From Psychrobacter fulvigenes (lineage in GTDB: Bacteria; Pseudomonadota; Gammaproteobacteria; Pseudomonadales; Moraxellaceae): a DNA stretch of 64,000 bases. The stretch is from contig NZ_CAJGZP010000001.1 of assembly GCF_904846155.1 (NCBI RefSeq), forward strand, positions 558,001 through 622,000. The letters are read 5' to 3'. Below are positions 54,813 to 64,000 of this stretch, in pieces. The notes under the pieces were generated by a model, which was given only the letters and a program-made list of their open reading frames with translations, was not told where the DNA came from and ran no database searches. Both the position numbers and the translations under genes were made by a program. How positions within the stretch are numbered: position 1 is the first letter of the stretch; the number at the start of each line of letters is the position of its first letter.

Positions 54813-55271
54813 ATGTTGAACATTGTTGAGTACGACATCGTGTTTCAAGAAGTACCGACCGAGGTAAGCTTGGCGCTGACGGTTGCAGGGTGCCCGCTCA
54901 TGTGCCGCGGCTGTAGTCGTGCCGATACGTGGAAAGAAGAGCAGGGCACACCGTTAACCCATGATTTTTTAGCTGAGCTTTTGGGACGCTATGAGGGTTT
55001 AATCAGCTGCGTGTTGTTTATGGGCGGTGAATGGCAGCCATCAGCACTGCTTTTAGCACTTAAGCAGTGCCGGCAGGCTGGACTCAAAACGGCGCTATAT
55101 ACCGGCTTGGATGAGATTAAACCTAGCTTACAAGCAGAGCTTACCTATCTAAAAACAGGGCCGTGGATGGTAGAGCGCGGCGGGCTTGATAGCCCCGCAA
55201 CCAATCAGAAGTTTATCGACTGTTCTAGTGGTGAGATATTAAATCATTTGTTTTGGAGGACGCATGTATAA
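54813..55271 (+). CDS. nrdG: Anaerobic ribonucleotide reductase activating protein NrdG
   Basis: A 152-residue radical SAM protein. The iron-sulfur cluster motif is CPLMCRGC (C27, C31, C34), followed by SRADTW. It generates the glycyl radical of NrdD using S-adenosylmethionine. The length is typical. The gene comes before nrdD, opposite to the E. coli order, and overlaps its start by 8 bases. Paired NrdR-like boxes lie upstream. Confidence 0.92.
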   Translation: MLNIVEYDIVFQEVPTEVSLALTVAGCPLMCRGCSRADTWKEEQGTPLTHDFLAELLGRYEGLISCVLFMGGEWQPSALLLALKQCRQAGLKTALYTGLDEIKPSLQAELTYLKTGPWMVERGGLDSPATNQKFIDCSSGEILNHLFWRTHV

Positions 55272-57057
55272 ATTAAGTTCAGCGCAACTGGTGGATAAGT
55301 TGTCTTTCATCGAAGATTACACTCAAGCGCACAACGCTGCAGATGGCTCGCGAGTGGATGCCAATGCCAACGTGACGGTAAAAAATATCGCCACGCTTGA
55401 GAATGAAGTGATGAAGGATTACTTCATTCAGATTAATCGTGCTCAAGTACAGCGAGAGATTACAGCGCATTTCGATAGCGAGTTGGCACAAGAATATGTG
55501 CGCCAAATTGAGTCGCACGAGATATATGTACACGATGAGACCAGCTTAAAGCCTTACTGTGTATCGGTATCGCTGTACCCGTTTTTGCTTGACGGTCTCA
55601 AGAAGCTTGGCGGTGAAGCCAGTCCGCCGCAGCATTTGGCGTCGTTTTGTGGCTCATTTATCAACTTGATATTTGCTATCAGCTCGCAATTTGCAGGGGC
55701 AGTGGCTACCGTTGAGTTTCTGGCTTATTTTGATTATTTTGCCCGCAAAGACCATGGCAAAGATTATCTGAGCACTCACAAATCACTCATCGAAAACTGC
55801 TTTCAGCAAGTGGTGTATTCGATTAACCAGCCCGCCGCCGCTCGTGGCTATCAAAGCGTGTTTTGGAATATCTCCTTGTATGATGAGCATTATTTTGAAG
55901 CTATGTTCGCCAATTTTGTCTTCCCCGATGGCGAGCGCCCTTGTTGGGAAACCGTTAAAGCACTGCAAGCGCACTTTTTGAGGTGGTTCAATGAAGAGCG
56001 TAAACGTGCCATTTTGACTTTCCCAGTGGTAACCTGTGCCATGCTCACCGAAAACGGCAAATGCAAAGACGATGAATATACCGATATGCTAGCGCAGGAG
56101 CTCGCAGAGAAGAACAGCTTCTTTATTTACCAAAGTGACAATCCAGACTCGTTAGCTTCTTGTTGCCGCTTGCGCAATGAGATTACCGACCACAGCTTTT
56201 CGTATACTTTGGGGGCAGGCGGCGTGGCGACAGGGTCGATTAACGTCATCACCCTTAACCTAAACCGTATGATTCAAAACGGGCAGGATTTGGCTGCAGA
56301 GGTGCGCAAAATTCATAAATATCAGGTCAGCTATCGCAAACTCATAGAGCAGTATGAGGCGGCTGGTATGTTGCCGGTCTATGATGCCGGATTTATCCAG
56401 CTCGATAAGCAGTTCTTAACCCTTGGTATCAATGGCATGGCAGAGGCGGCGGAAAGCCGAGGCATAGTGGTGGGCAATAATGAAGAGTATCGCATCTTCG
56501 TCAATGATATTCTCAAGACTATTTATGATGAGAACCGTAAAGCCAGTGTGCAGTATGGTTTGAAGTTCAATACGGAGTTTGTACCAGCAGAGAACTTGGG
56601 CATTAAAAATGCAAAATGGGACAAACAAGATGGCTACGCGGTGCAGCGTGATTGCTACAACTCCTATCTATATCTGGTAGAAGATGACAAAACCACTACT
56701 TTAGATAAATTTATGCTGCATGGGACAGAGCTGACTCAGTGGCTTGATGGCGGCTCGGCACTGCATCTGAATTTGGATGAAACGTTAGATAAAGAGCAGT
56801 ATCGCAAGCTGCTCGATATTGCAGCGACCACAGGCTGTCAGTACTTCTGTATTAATGTGCGCACCACGATTTGTAATGAGTGTCAGCATATTGATAAGCG
56901 TACTCTTTATCACTGTGAGGCTTGTGGCTCAAATAACGTAGATCATGCCACACGCATCATTGGTTATCTAAAACGGGTGTCTGCATTTAGTGAAGGTCGC
57001 CGCTTGGAGCATCAGCTGCGCCACTATCGTCGTGAGCGCCAAGTCGAAGTGGCTTAA
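55264..57057 (+). CDS. nrdD: Anaerobic ribonucleoside-triphosphate reductase NrdD without ATP-cone
   Basis: A 597-residue class III reductase. The C-terminal glycyl-radical motif is RIIGYLKR with Gly at 567. The nearby zinc site has two cysteine pairs, CNEC and CEAC. The catalytic cysteine region lies near CCRLRNEI. The N-terminus starts almost directly in the catalytic domain (VTVKNIATLENEV), so the about 100-residue ATP-cone allosteric domain of E. coli NrdD (712 residues) is missing. It reduces ribonucleoside triphosphates without oxygen. Co-transcribed with nrdG; regulation by NrdR is predicted. Confidence 0.92.
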   Translation: MYKLSSAQLVDKLSFIEDYTQAHNAADGSRVDANANVTVKNIATLENEVMKDYFIQINRAQVQREITAHFDSELAQEYVRQIESHEIYVHDETSLKPYCVSVSLYPFLLDGLKKLGGEASPPQHLASFCGSFINLIFAISSQFAGAVATVEFLAYFDYFARKDHGKDYLSTHKSLIENCFQQVVYSINQPAAARGYQSVFWNISLYDEHYFEAMFANFVFPDGERPCWETVKALQAHFLRWFNEERKRAILTFPVVTCAMLTENGKCKDDEYTDMLAQELAEKNSFFIYQSDNPDSLASCCRLRNEITDHSFSYTLGAGGVATGSINVITLNLNRMIQNGQDLAAEVRKIHKYQVSYRKLIEQYEAAGMLPVYDAGFIQLDKQFLTLGINGMAEAAESRGIVVGNNEEYRIFVNDILKTIYDENRKASVQYGLKFNTEFVPAENLGIKNAKWDKQDGYAVQRDCYNSYLYLVEDDKTTTLDKFMLHGTELTQWLDGGSALHLNLDETLDKEQYRKLLDIAATTGCQYFCINVRTTICNECQHIDKRTLYHCEACGSNNVDHATRIIGYLKRVSAFSEGRRLEHQLRHYRRERQVEVA

Positions 57058-57103
57058 GTCGCTTATATAGCTTATGTGATTGAAGCTTTATATAAACTGA
57101 AAT

Positions 57104-57132
57104 AAATAAGGGCGAGATACTCGCCCTTATTT
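57104..57132. terminator. Hairpin between nrdD and miaB, probable bidirectional terminator
   Basis: AAATAAGGGCGAG / CTCGCCCTTATTT, a perfect 13-bp stem with a 3-base loop. The T-run is short, so termination strength is uncertain. Confidence 0.7.
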
Positions 57133-57205
57133 GGTTAGATTTTTTCAATTTTTAAATGAATTTTGACAGGTAAGTTCATGACAATAAAGCAAACCCTTAT
57201 CAAGT

Positions 57206-58675
57206 CTATGCCAACACTGCCTCAAGCTCACCCTTCACCATATGCGGGCTGACAAAGTCGGTCACACGGACGCTGACGATTTTGCCAAGTAGTTCAGCCA
57301 TTTTATCAACGTCATAAGGGAACATTACTGTGCGTGTATTATCCGCGGTACCAATCAAGCAGTCTGGATGACGGTCGGCGATTTGTTCGACCAATACCCG
57401 CGTCGTGGTGCCGACCATCTCATGAGTTTTGGCAAGCGTTGAATCGATAATGACTTTTTGAAATTCAGCCAAGCGTGCTTTTTTAGTGGCAAAGCTCACA
57501 TCGTCGGGCAATTCTGCTGCTGGTGTGCCTGGACGTTTGGAGTAAATAAAGCTGTACGAGTGGTCAAAGTTCAGCTCTTTTGCCAAGTTTAATGTCGCTT
57601 GAAAGTCTTCATCGGTCTCGCCAGGGAAACCAATGATAAAGTCGCTAGATAAATAAATATCAGGGCGAATGGCTTTTAGCTTATTAATCTGATCGATATA
57701 GACATCAATAGTGTGGTTGCGTTTCATCGCAGCTAATATCGCATTAGAGCCGCTTTGCACTGGTAGATGCAAGTGCGACACCAGCTCTGGCAACTGCGCA
57801 TAAGCGTCAATGATATCATCGGTGAACTCTAACGGATGGCTGGTGGTATAGCGAATACGCTCAACGCCATCGACATGCGAGACATAGTGCAATAGCTCGG
57901 CAAAACGGCAAATACTGCCATCGTCTTTTTCGCCGCGATAGCCATTGACGTTTTGACCCAATAGGTTGATTTCACGAACGCCTTGCGCTGCTAGGCTATC
58001 AATCTCTGCCAATACATCATCGAGAGGACGAGACAACTCTTCACCGCGAGTATAAGGCACCACGCAAAACGAGCAATATTTTGAGCAGCCTTCCATGATA
58101 GACACAAAGGCTTTATAACCGTCGACTTTTGGCTCAGGCAAGAAGTCAAACTTTTCGATACTGGGGAAGGAGACATCAACCGTACCAATACGGTTTTTAG
58201 GTGAGATGTCACGCTGTTCACTAGATTGGTCGTAGAGCTCTGGCAGGCGATGCAAAGTTTGCGGGCCAAATATCATATCGACGTAGGGTGCGCGTTTTTG
58301 GATATTGTCGCCTTCTTGTGAGGCCACGCAGCCACCGACGCCGATGACGAGGTCAGGACGTTTTTCTTTCAGCTTGCGCCAGCGGCCCAATTCTGAAAAC
58401 ACTTTCTCTTGGGCCTTTTCACGGATAGAGCAAGTATTCATCAATAGCACATCGGCTTCATCGATGTCATGAGTGACTACCATGCCATGCGAGTCACCAA
58501 GCACATCAAGCATTTTGTCAGAGTCATAAACGTTCATCTGACAGCCTTGAGTGGTGATAAAGACTTTTTTATGCGCAGTAGATGTTTGCACTGGGTTTGG
58601 CTCTACGAGTGCAGTGACATCAGGCGCACTATCCACGGCGTCATTGATGCGGGGATTAAATACAGAAACACTCAT
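57206..58675 (-). CDS. miaB: tRNA-2-methylthio-N6-isopentenyladenosine synthase MiaB
   Basis: A 489-residue methylthiotransferase, taking the ATG at 58675 ([10 protein letters not shown]); a longer in-frame start at 58735 would run into a repeat. The N-terminal UPF0004 domain begins [20 protein letters not shown]. The radical SAM cluster motif is CSKYCSFC in [18 protein letters not shown]. The C-terminal TRAM domain includes TRVLVEQI and [25 protein letters not shown] sequence. It adds a methylthio group to A37 of tRNAs. Length agrees with the family (E. coli 474). Confidence 0.95.
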   Translation of the reverse strand: MSVSVFNPRINDAVDSAPDVTALVEPNPVQTSTAHKKVFITTQGCQMNVYDSDKMLDVLGDSHGMVVTHDIDEADVLLMNTCSIREKAQEKVFSELGRWRKLKEKRPDLVIGVGGCVASQEGDNIQKRAPYVDMIFGPQTLHRLPELYDQSSEQRDISPKNRIGTVDVSFPSIEKFDFLPEPKVDGYKAFVSIMEGCSKYCSFCVVPYTRGEELSRPLDDVLAEIDSLAAQGVREINLLGQNVNGYRGEKDDGSICRFAELLHYVSHVDGVERIRYTTSHPLEFTDDIIDAYAQLPELVSHLHLPVQSGSNAILAAMKRNHTIDVYIDQINKLKAIRPDIYLSSDFIIGFPGETDEDFQATLNLAKELNFDHSYSFIYSKRPGTPAAELPDDVSFATKKARLAEFQKVIIDSTLAKTHEMVGTTTRVLVEQIADRHPDCLIGTADNTRTVMFPYDVDKMAELLGKIVSVRVTDFVSPHMVKGELEAVLA

Positions 58676-58726
58676 AAGGATTGGTCCATGATTATCAAAC
58701 AGTAGATAGCGGCGGCAGGCCATTAA

Positions 58727-58875
58727 TATCGTCAATACACTTTAAAAAGAATACAATATTACTGGGATAAATTTTATGAAGCCTCTGGAGTGACACAGTC
58801 ACACAGCAAGCGAGGAAAATTTGTACCAGTAGCACGTTAGCATAACTGTATTTACTTTATTTCGGACTGACTATA
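58727..58875. repeat. MITE-like repeat, family 2, copy 3, reverse orientation (149 bp)
   Basis: Read on the minus strand it starts TATAGTCAGTCCGAAATAAA at 58875 and contains GTGCTACTGGTACAAATTTT, CTTGCTGTG and AGAGGCTTCATAAAATTTAT in the same order as copy 1 (41420-41567). It lies just upstream of miaB. Confidence 0.75.
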
Positions 58876-59158
58876 GGTGGCGTATTTTATCATAACCATC
58901 TGCCAATGTGAAAAGTAAGCGTATACTATTGGCTATAATCATGACAGATTATTTATAATACTATCAATTGCTTATACTGCCTTAGTATATATTTAATCAG
59001 CCCCTAGAGTTTATGCTTATATCACCTTTGTGTTACACAGGGCTATCGTATTTATTGATAAATGGTAAGGGTGCTGGTTGAAAGTCAAAACAATATAGTA
59101 TGATGAGCGCTATATTACCTGATCACTAAGACAATTGAAGAAAATAAAGAGAGTAAAT

Positions 59159-61303
59159 ATGACAAAGCAGCCAGTTGGCTTTCGCAAACATAATGACACT
59201 TCTAAAGATGCCAACAGCTCGCTACAGGAGTCTGGCCGAAAAGGTATGGCGCGTTTAAATGCAAGCACCTTGCGTTTTGGTGCGTTAAGTCTGGCGACAG
59301 CGATGAGCGCACTGGGGTTGTCACAAGTGGCTTGTGCCGATCTGACTTGGGGCGATGGCAGTAGCACACAGCAAAGCGGTAGCTATCAACAGGATAATAG
59401 TGTGGATCATTTCACTGCCGCTGCGATAGCCGCAGATCGGGGTGATGTCAGCGCGTTATTCAACTATGAGCAGCTGATGAGTGGTGGACTGTTTGCCATG
59501 TATCCAACATATTGGCGCATGAATTTAGACTTGAATTCGCAAAGCTCAGCAGCCGTATCGCAGTTTGTGCGTCAATATCCAGGAACAGTGATGGCAGAAA
59601 AGCTGGTGGCTGACTTTGCTGAGACCAAAGCGGCATCAAACGATTATGCGTCAGTACGACAAGTGGCGAACCTGATCACCAACCCTGATGCCAGTGAACG
59701 CTGTGCCATTGCGCTTGGCTTCAATAATGGGGGCGATCCCATGCGTGCGATGGCAGCCAAATCAGACGTTTGGCTGACGGCGAAAAAGCAGCCAGCACTG
59801 TGTGATCAATTGGCTATGGAGATGAACAACAATGCGCTTATCAGTAATCAAGACCGTGTAGCTCGCCTTAAGCGTATGCTGCGCGCAGGTAAGACTGGCG
59901 ACATCATGGCGCTGTCTTCACGTCTTGGTACGCCAATTCCTTATTCTAAATTAAGTGAAATACAGCTTAATCAATCATCGTTCTTTAGCCGTTTTGGACG
60001 CGAGCCTGCAAGTACAACCAATCAATATTTATATTTATATGCGATGGGGCGTCTTGCCAACAAATCTTATCGTGAGGCTGCGCTGCAATTGGATTTCGAT
60101 ATCAAGCAGGACAATCAGCGCTCAGCAAGATTGTTAAATGACGAGACGCGCCGATATGCCTACCGCATCCTTGGCGTTCAGCGTATGAATCACAATACCG
60201 ATGATGGCTTTAACTCTGAAGCTGTCGATTGGTTTCGCCAGAGTTTAGATGATGATTTTAGCTTTGAGGAAGCAGAATATTACGCTATGGCTGCTATTCG
60301 TTTCAGTCGTTGGGATGATGTGGTCGAAGCTATCTCACAGATGGATGCCGAGATTCAACGAACCAATCAGTGGCAATATTGGCTAGCGCGTGCTTATGAG
60401 CAATCGAGCGATGCTAATAAGCGCAATACTGCCAAAAAGATGTACCAACATCTGGCCAAAAGCAACGAATACTATGGACTAATGGCAAAAGATAAAGTCG
60501 GTCAACGTTTCGATGTCAGTAGTATGGGCGGTGGCAACTTACCTAATGTCAGTAGTAGCGATCGTGCCCGTGCTATGCAAGATCCGCATTTTGCCCGTGC
60601 GTTTGCCCTATATAATGCTGATGCGAGCCGTGCCTATGCCAACCGTGAATGGAACTGGGCGGTGAAGCAAGCACGTGACAATCACGATGATGCGTTAATG
60701 GTCGCTGCCGCTCGTCAAGCTTATGATATGGGCTGGCTAGACCGTGCTATTTACGCCGTTGATAATACGGAAAGAGTGCATAATTTAGCATTATCGCATC
60801 CGATGCCGCATCAAAGTGCAGTAGTGCGTTATAGTCAGTCAGCAGGTATTGATCCAGCGTGGGCATACGGCATCATGCGCCAAGAAAGCCGCTTTGTGAC
60901 CTCAGCGCGCTCAAATGTCGGTGCAAGTGGTCTTATGCAGATCATGCCAGATACCGCCAAGTATATTGCACGCAACTTAGGCGAGTCTTATAGTGCTAGC
61001 CGCGCCAATAGTGGCGATACCAACATCCGCTACGGTACTTGGTATATGAGCGACATCATGGGCAAGCTTAATTATCAGCCAGTATTGGCAACCGCTGGTT
61101 ATAACGCGGGCCCCAATAACGCCAAACGCTGGCAGCCAGTCTATGGGTCGCTTGCAGCAGATCAGTATGTCGAATCGATTCCTTTTCCAGAAACCCGTAA
61201 CTATGCCAAGCATGTCATGGAAAACGCCACTATTTATAGTAGCCTATTAGGTCGTAACCAACCGATCAGTCAGCGTATGGGGACTGTCCCAGCTGCCTTT
61301 TAA
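59159..61303 (+). CDS. slt: Soluble lytic murein transglycosylase (Slt70-like)
   Basis: A 714-residue periplasmic peptidoglycan lyase. I use the ATG at 59159, preceded by AGAGAG. A signal-like hydrophobic stretch lies at about 38-62 (LSLATAMSALGLSQVACA), after a long polar N-terminus. A helical superhelix region follows to about 545. The C-terminal SLT domain has the catalytic glutamate in GIMRQESRF and the landmarks SARSNVGASGLMQIMPDTAKY, YGTWYMSDIM and ATAGYNAGPNNAKRW (SLT domain about 555-700). It cleaves the MurNAc-GlcNAc bond to anhydro products. A strong terminator follows. Confidence 0.92.
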   Translation: MTKQPVGFRKHNDTSKDANSSLQESGRKGMARLNASTLRFGALSLATAMSALGLSQVACADLTWGDGSSTQQSGSYQQDNSVDHFTAAAIAADRGDVSALFNYEQLMSGGLFAMYPTYWRMNLDLNSQSSAAVSQFVRQYPGTVMAEKLVADFAETKAASNDYASVRQVANLITNPDASERCAIALGFNNGGDPMRAMAAKSDVWLTAKKQPALCDQLAMEMNNNALISNQDRVARLKRMLRAGKTGDIMALSSRLGTPIPYSKLSEIQLNQSSFFSRFGREPASTTNQYLYLYAMGRLANKSYREAALQLDFDIKQDNQRSARLLNDETRRYAYRILGVQRMNHNTDDGFNSEAVDWFRQSLDDDFSFEEAEYYAMAAIRFSRWDDVVEAISQMDAEIQRTNQWQYWLARAYEQSSDANKRNTAKKMYQHLAKSNEYYGLMAKDKVGQRFDVSSMGGGNLPNVSSSDRARAMQDPHFARAFALYNADASRAYANREWNWAVKQARDNHDDALMVAAARQAYDMGWLDRAIYAVDNTERVHNLALSHPMPHQSAVVRYSQSAGIDPAWAYGIMRQESRFVTSARSNVGASGLMQIMPDTAKYIARNLGESYSASRANSGDTNIRYGTWYMSDIMGKLNYQPVLATAGYNAGPNNAKRWQPVYGSLAADQYVESIPFPETRNYAKHVMENATIYSSLLGRNQPISQRMGTVPAAF

Positions 61304-61820
61304 GCTTTCACGGATATAGATGCTGAGATAAAGCATCAAAGCGACTGTTGCTGAAAGAAAAACATACTGTAATAAAAAGCCATTAATCATATATGATTAA
61401 TGGCTTTTTTTATGGTTTGATTGTTATTGGTCGTTAATAATCTATATTTTTCTAGGCACAGAGAACATCCTGTATAAAAAACAGAAAAGCAAGCTTGTAT
61501 CAACCTATTTTTTTGCACATATCAAGGCAGTTTTTACGTGAAGCCTACGATTCTGCTATGGATTAAAAAAGGGTATTTGCTACCATTGTATTTATATACG
61601 TGCGGGTTGCATTCTGAGTTTGTCGCTGCAGTGTTTATATGTTTTTATATATGCTGATTTCAAACTATTTTTCGCCCACACTATTTTCCCACCCATATTG
61701 TATAAGTTGTGCCAGCTTAATCTGTGTAGCCTCGATTGAAGGGCTGTACTGGATAATGTAACTATTAGACGATTTAAATATTGTCGTTGATGATTGATAA
61801 AGGCTTAATATCTTTTTCTT
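61304..61820. other. 517-base intergenic region
   Basis: It holds the terminator of slt (61374-61409). Beyond that it is AT-rich without a supported gene; the 77-codon minus-strand frame at 61665-61898 overlaps the next gene and has no features of a real protein. Confidence 0.4.
61374..61409 (+). terminator. Rho-independent terminator after slt
   Basis: AAAAAGCCATTAATCATA / TATGATTAATGGCTTTTT, a perfect palindrome with T-run; could act on both strands. Confidence 0.9.
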
Positions 61821-62684
61821 ATGAAAAAACTCGATACCGACATGCTTATGCAGAAAACAGCTGAACAGCAGCCGTCTGTTCAGGCACGTATACGACACGT
61901 ATTAAATTTTGCAAGGTTAAGAGCTCGATCACCAAACAAAAATTGTGTATCAAAAAAAACCACGCAAAAAGAAGTACAACAAAAATCACCACCAAACGAA
62001 TTGATAACACAAAGCGTACATTCAGATAGCCATTCAGGCAATAAATATAATCGTCATACATTATCTACCATTATAGGGTTAGCGGTTGTACAAGGAATGA
62101 TGTCACTGCCAGCACAAGCAGCCAGTGCGTCTAAGACAGGACAGCGGGTATTAATGGTCGAAATGACGCCAGCACTGTGCAGCTTGCAACCATCACGTAC
62201 TCGCATGCGCCAATGTTTAGAGGGTTATTCATTAACCGTGTCAGGCCTTGATCTTGGATACGGTGAGCGCTGCGGCCGAGGTAGTGAGCCAAGACTCAGT
62301 CCACTGCAATTAAAAGTCGTCAACCGTATCATGCCAGACAGCAGTGTTCGTAGCCAGGCATGGCAACACTATGGTGCTTGTAGTCCGCTTAGTGCCAGCA
62401 GTTATTTTCGACAAATCGTCAATCTTGCTGGTCAGTTAAAACTGCCCAGTGAGTTGAATACTGGTAATAGCTACACGGTCTCCAAGTCCCGTTTTATCAG
62501 CCAAATGACTCGGCTAAACAGTGGTATGTCTGCTGATGGTATCGATTTAATCTGTCAGGATGGTAGCCGCCGGCAGTCGATATTGACCGATATTCATATC
62601 TGTTATGAAGGCAGTCAGTTCGGTAGCTGTCATAATGTGGTCAACAGCTGTGGTAAGAACTTCATCATTTCAGGTCGAAAGTAA
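61821..62684 (+). CDS. RNase T2-fold protein lacking catalytic residues (RNase I-like)
   Basis: A 287-residue secreted protein related to E. coli RNase I. Similarity is clearest at ACSPLSASSYFRQIVNL, the later LICQDGSRRQSILTDIHICY, and the end SCGKNFIISG (RNase I ends NCGKTFVID). The two active-site boxes are altered: the HGLWP box reads SGLDL at 141-145 and the HEWxKHGTC box reads QAWQHYGAC at 179-187, so the catalytic His, Glu and His are absent. The hydrophobic signal with AQA cleavage site lies at about 81-100, after an unusual 80-residue basic N-terminus. The start is uncertain because no clear ribosome-binding site precedes it. Confidence 0.72.
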   Translation: MKKLDTDMLMQKTAEQQPSVQARIRHVLNFARLRARSPNKNCVSKKTTQKEVQQKSPPNELITQSVHSDSHSGNKYNRHTLSTIIGLAVVQGMMSLPAQAASASKTGQRVLMVEMTPALCSLQPSRTRMRQCLEGYSLTVSGLDLGYGERCGRGSEPRLSPLQLKVVNRIMPDSSVRSQAWQHYGACSPLSASSYFRQIVNLAGQLKLPSELNTGNSYTVSKSRFISQMTRLNSGMSADGIDLICQDGSRRQSILTDIHICYEGSQFGSCHNVVNSCGKNFIISGRK

Positions 62685-62945
62685 TCTTCAAGATACCTAA
62701 CGTCACCGTACCTTATCAGCGTTATATTGCATACGCACTGAACTTTTGTCAGCATAAAATGTAACAATATAAACGCCTATCATCGTTATATTCTATCTAG
62801 ACGATTCACTAAATGAAGTGATACACTAGCCCTCGGTGAATGTCATCTACCATTTTTTGAGTTCAAAGCTAGAATGCTGGCGCTAAAACAATGGTGAGTA
62901 CATTATCTAATGGCCAATATCTAATAATCAATTAGGGAATATTCT

Positions 62946-63935
62946 ATGTCTATGAAACAGCCTTTACGCGTTGCCGTGACTGGTGCTGCTGGTAATATCA
63001 GCTATGCTATGTTATTTCGTATTGCATCTGGTGAGATGCTAGGAAAAGATCAGCCAGTTATCTTGCAATTACTTGAAATCACTCCAGCTCTCGATGCTCT
63101 AAAAGGTGTCGTTATGGAACTAGAAGATTGTGCATTCCCTTTATTGGCAGGTGTGGTTCAAACTGATGATGCTAATGTTGCATTCAAAGATATTGACTAT
63201 GCATTATTGGTTGGTGCACGTCCACGTGGCCCAGGTATGGAACGCAAAGACTTGCTAGAAGCCAACGCTGCGATTTTCTCAGCACAAGGTAAAGCCCTTA
63301 ATGATGTGGCAAGCCGTGATGTAAAAGTATTGGTCGTGGGTAACCCTGCCAACACCAACGCCCTTATCGCTCAGCGTAACGCACCAGATCTTGATCCGCG
63401 TAACTTCACTGCGATGACTCGTTTAGATCATAACCGTGCTATGGCACAGTTGGCTGAAAAGACTGACAGCACTGTTAATGACATCAAAAACATGACCATC
63501 TGGGGCAACCACTCATCAACTCAGTATCCAGACCTGACTGCTTGCACCGTAAATGGTAAGCCAGCGCTAGATTTGGTTGATCGCGAATGGTACGAAAACA
63601 CTTATATCCCAGAAGTACAGCAGCGCGGTGCAGCGATTATCAAAGCTCGCGGTGCTTCATCTGCCGCTTCTGCTGCCAACGCTGCCATCGCACACATGCG
63701 TACGTGGGCACTTGGATCTGACGAAAACGATTGGGTATCAATGGGTGTTTACTCAAACGGCGAATATGGTATCGCTGAAGGTTTGATCTACTCATTCCCA
63801 TGTACTTGTAGCAATGGTGACTGGTCTATCGTCGATGGCGTAGACGTATCTTCAGATTTCTCAAAAGAGAAAATGGCCGCTACTGAGCAAGAGCTGAGTG
63901 AAGAGCGTGATGCAGTATCTCATCTACTACCGTAA
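62946..63935 (+). CDS. mdh: Malate dehydrogenase
   Basis: A 329-residue NAD-dependent malate dehydrogenase of the type common in Moraxellaceae and beta-proteobacteria. The NAD motif is [15 protein letters not shown] (variant of GxxGxxG). The substrate arginines are in [14 protein letters not shown] and in MTRLDHNRA. The catalytic histidine is in [11 protein letters not shown]. The C-terminal domain has [15 protein letters not shown]. It oxidises malate to oxaloacetate in the citric acid cycle. Its own promoter is expected in the 260 bases upstream, which hold no gene; the window ends 65 bases after the stop. Confidence 0.97.
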   Translation: MSMKQPLRVAVTGAAGNISYAMLFRIASGEMLGKDQPVILQLLEITPALDALKGVVMELEDCAFPLLAGVVQTDDANVAFKDIDYALLVGARPRGPGMERKDLLEANAAIFSAQGKALNDVASRDVKVLVVGNPANTNALIAQRNAPDLDPRNFTAMTRLDHNRAMAQLAEKTDSTVNDIKNMTIWGNHSSTQYPDLTACTVNGKPALDLVDREWYENTYIPEVQQRGAAIIKARGASSAASAANAAIAHMRTWALGSDENDWVSMGVYSNGEYGIAEGLIYSFPCTCSNGDWSIVDGVDVSSDFSKEKMAATEQELSEERDAVSHLLP

Positions 63936-64000
63936 GTAGACAGATCGCTAAAACCTGAGTAATAATTACAAGAAGCCCTCCTTTTGAACTGACCCCCATA

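Overview
The window reads as ordinary chromosome of a gamma-proteobacterium of the Moraxellaceae, most likely Psychrobacter. This is inferred from protein relatedness (PilJ/ChpA twitching-chemotaxis genes, a PnuC/NadR pair, OxyR-AhpC-AhpF, Mdh), the moderate GC content and the dense small intergenic repeats. No database search was possible. About 45 protein genes, one tRNA, two near-identical IS1595-type insertion sequences, one interrupted TnpB element and several MITE-like repeats can be supported.

Layout. 1-9.5 kb: end of a type IV pilus chemosensory operon (pilJ, chpA split in two by an in-frame TAA, a chpB-like methylesterase, a chpC/cheW-like gene). 9.7-14.6 kb: minE, minD and a displaced minC on the minus strand, then a channel-like membrane protein and a PlsC-type acyltransferase. 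15.1-22.2 kb: an OmpA-type lipoprotein, then a Fur-box-preceded iron cluster (imelysin lipoprotein, di-haem oxidoreductase, second imelysin-like lipoprotein, DUF1513 protein). 22.2-24.3 kb: YgjP-type metallopeptidase, TPMT-type methyltransferase, HD phosphohydrolase. 24.4-28.7 kb: oxyR, ahpC, a YdcH-like small protein and ahpF, a peroxide-defence block. 28.8-31.7 kb: BASS transporter and an IS200/IS605-type tnpB element whose gene is interrupted by an IS1595-type copy.

31.8-37.1 kb: a sulfide/persulfide block (two DUF442-type phosphatases, SulP permease, BigR/SqrR-type ArsR regulator, persulfide dioxygenase, DUF2892 membrane protein), then thioredoxin 2. 37.1-44.2 kb: a 270-bp MITE, small lipoprotein, SirB-like, BolA, M48 protease, tRNA-Gly, an SDR, DUF962, PnuC and NadR. 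44.8-49.4 kb: PspC-domain protein, an intact IS1595-type element sitting inside a second MITE family, glyQ and glyS. 49.6-54.5 kb: zapA, a coiled-coil gene, a UPF0149 protein, nucleoside deaminase, argE, LysE exporter. 54.8-64 kb: nrdG-nrdD behind candidate NrdR boxes, miaB, slt, an RNase T2-fold protein lacking its catalytic residues, and mdh.

The points most worth a second look are the single in-frame stop that splits chpA, the nested mobile elements (IS in tnpB, IS in MITE, each with an exact 8-bp duplication), the RNase T2 pseudoenzyme, the Fur-linked imelysin/di-haem/DUF1513 set, and the related MITE families that share TATAGTC ends. I saw no CRISPR array, prophage, or clear wholly novel multi-gene system.
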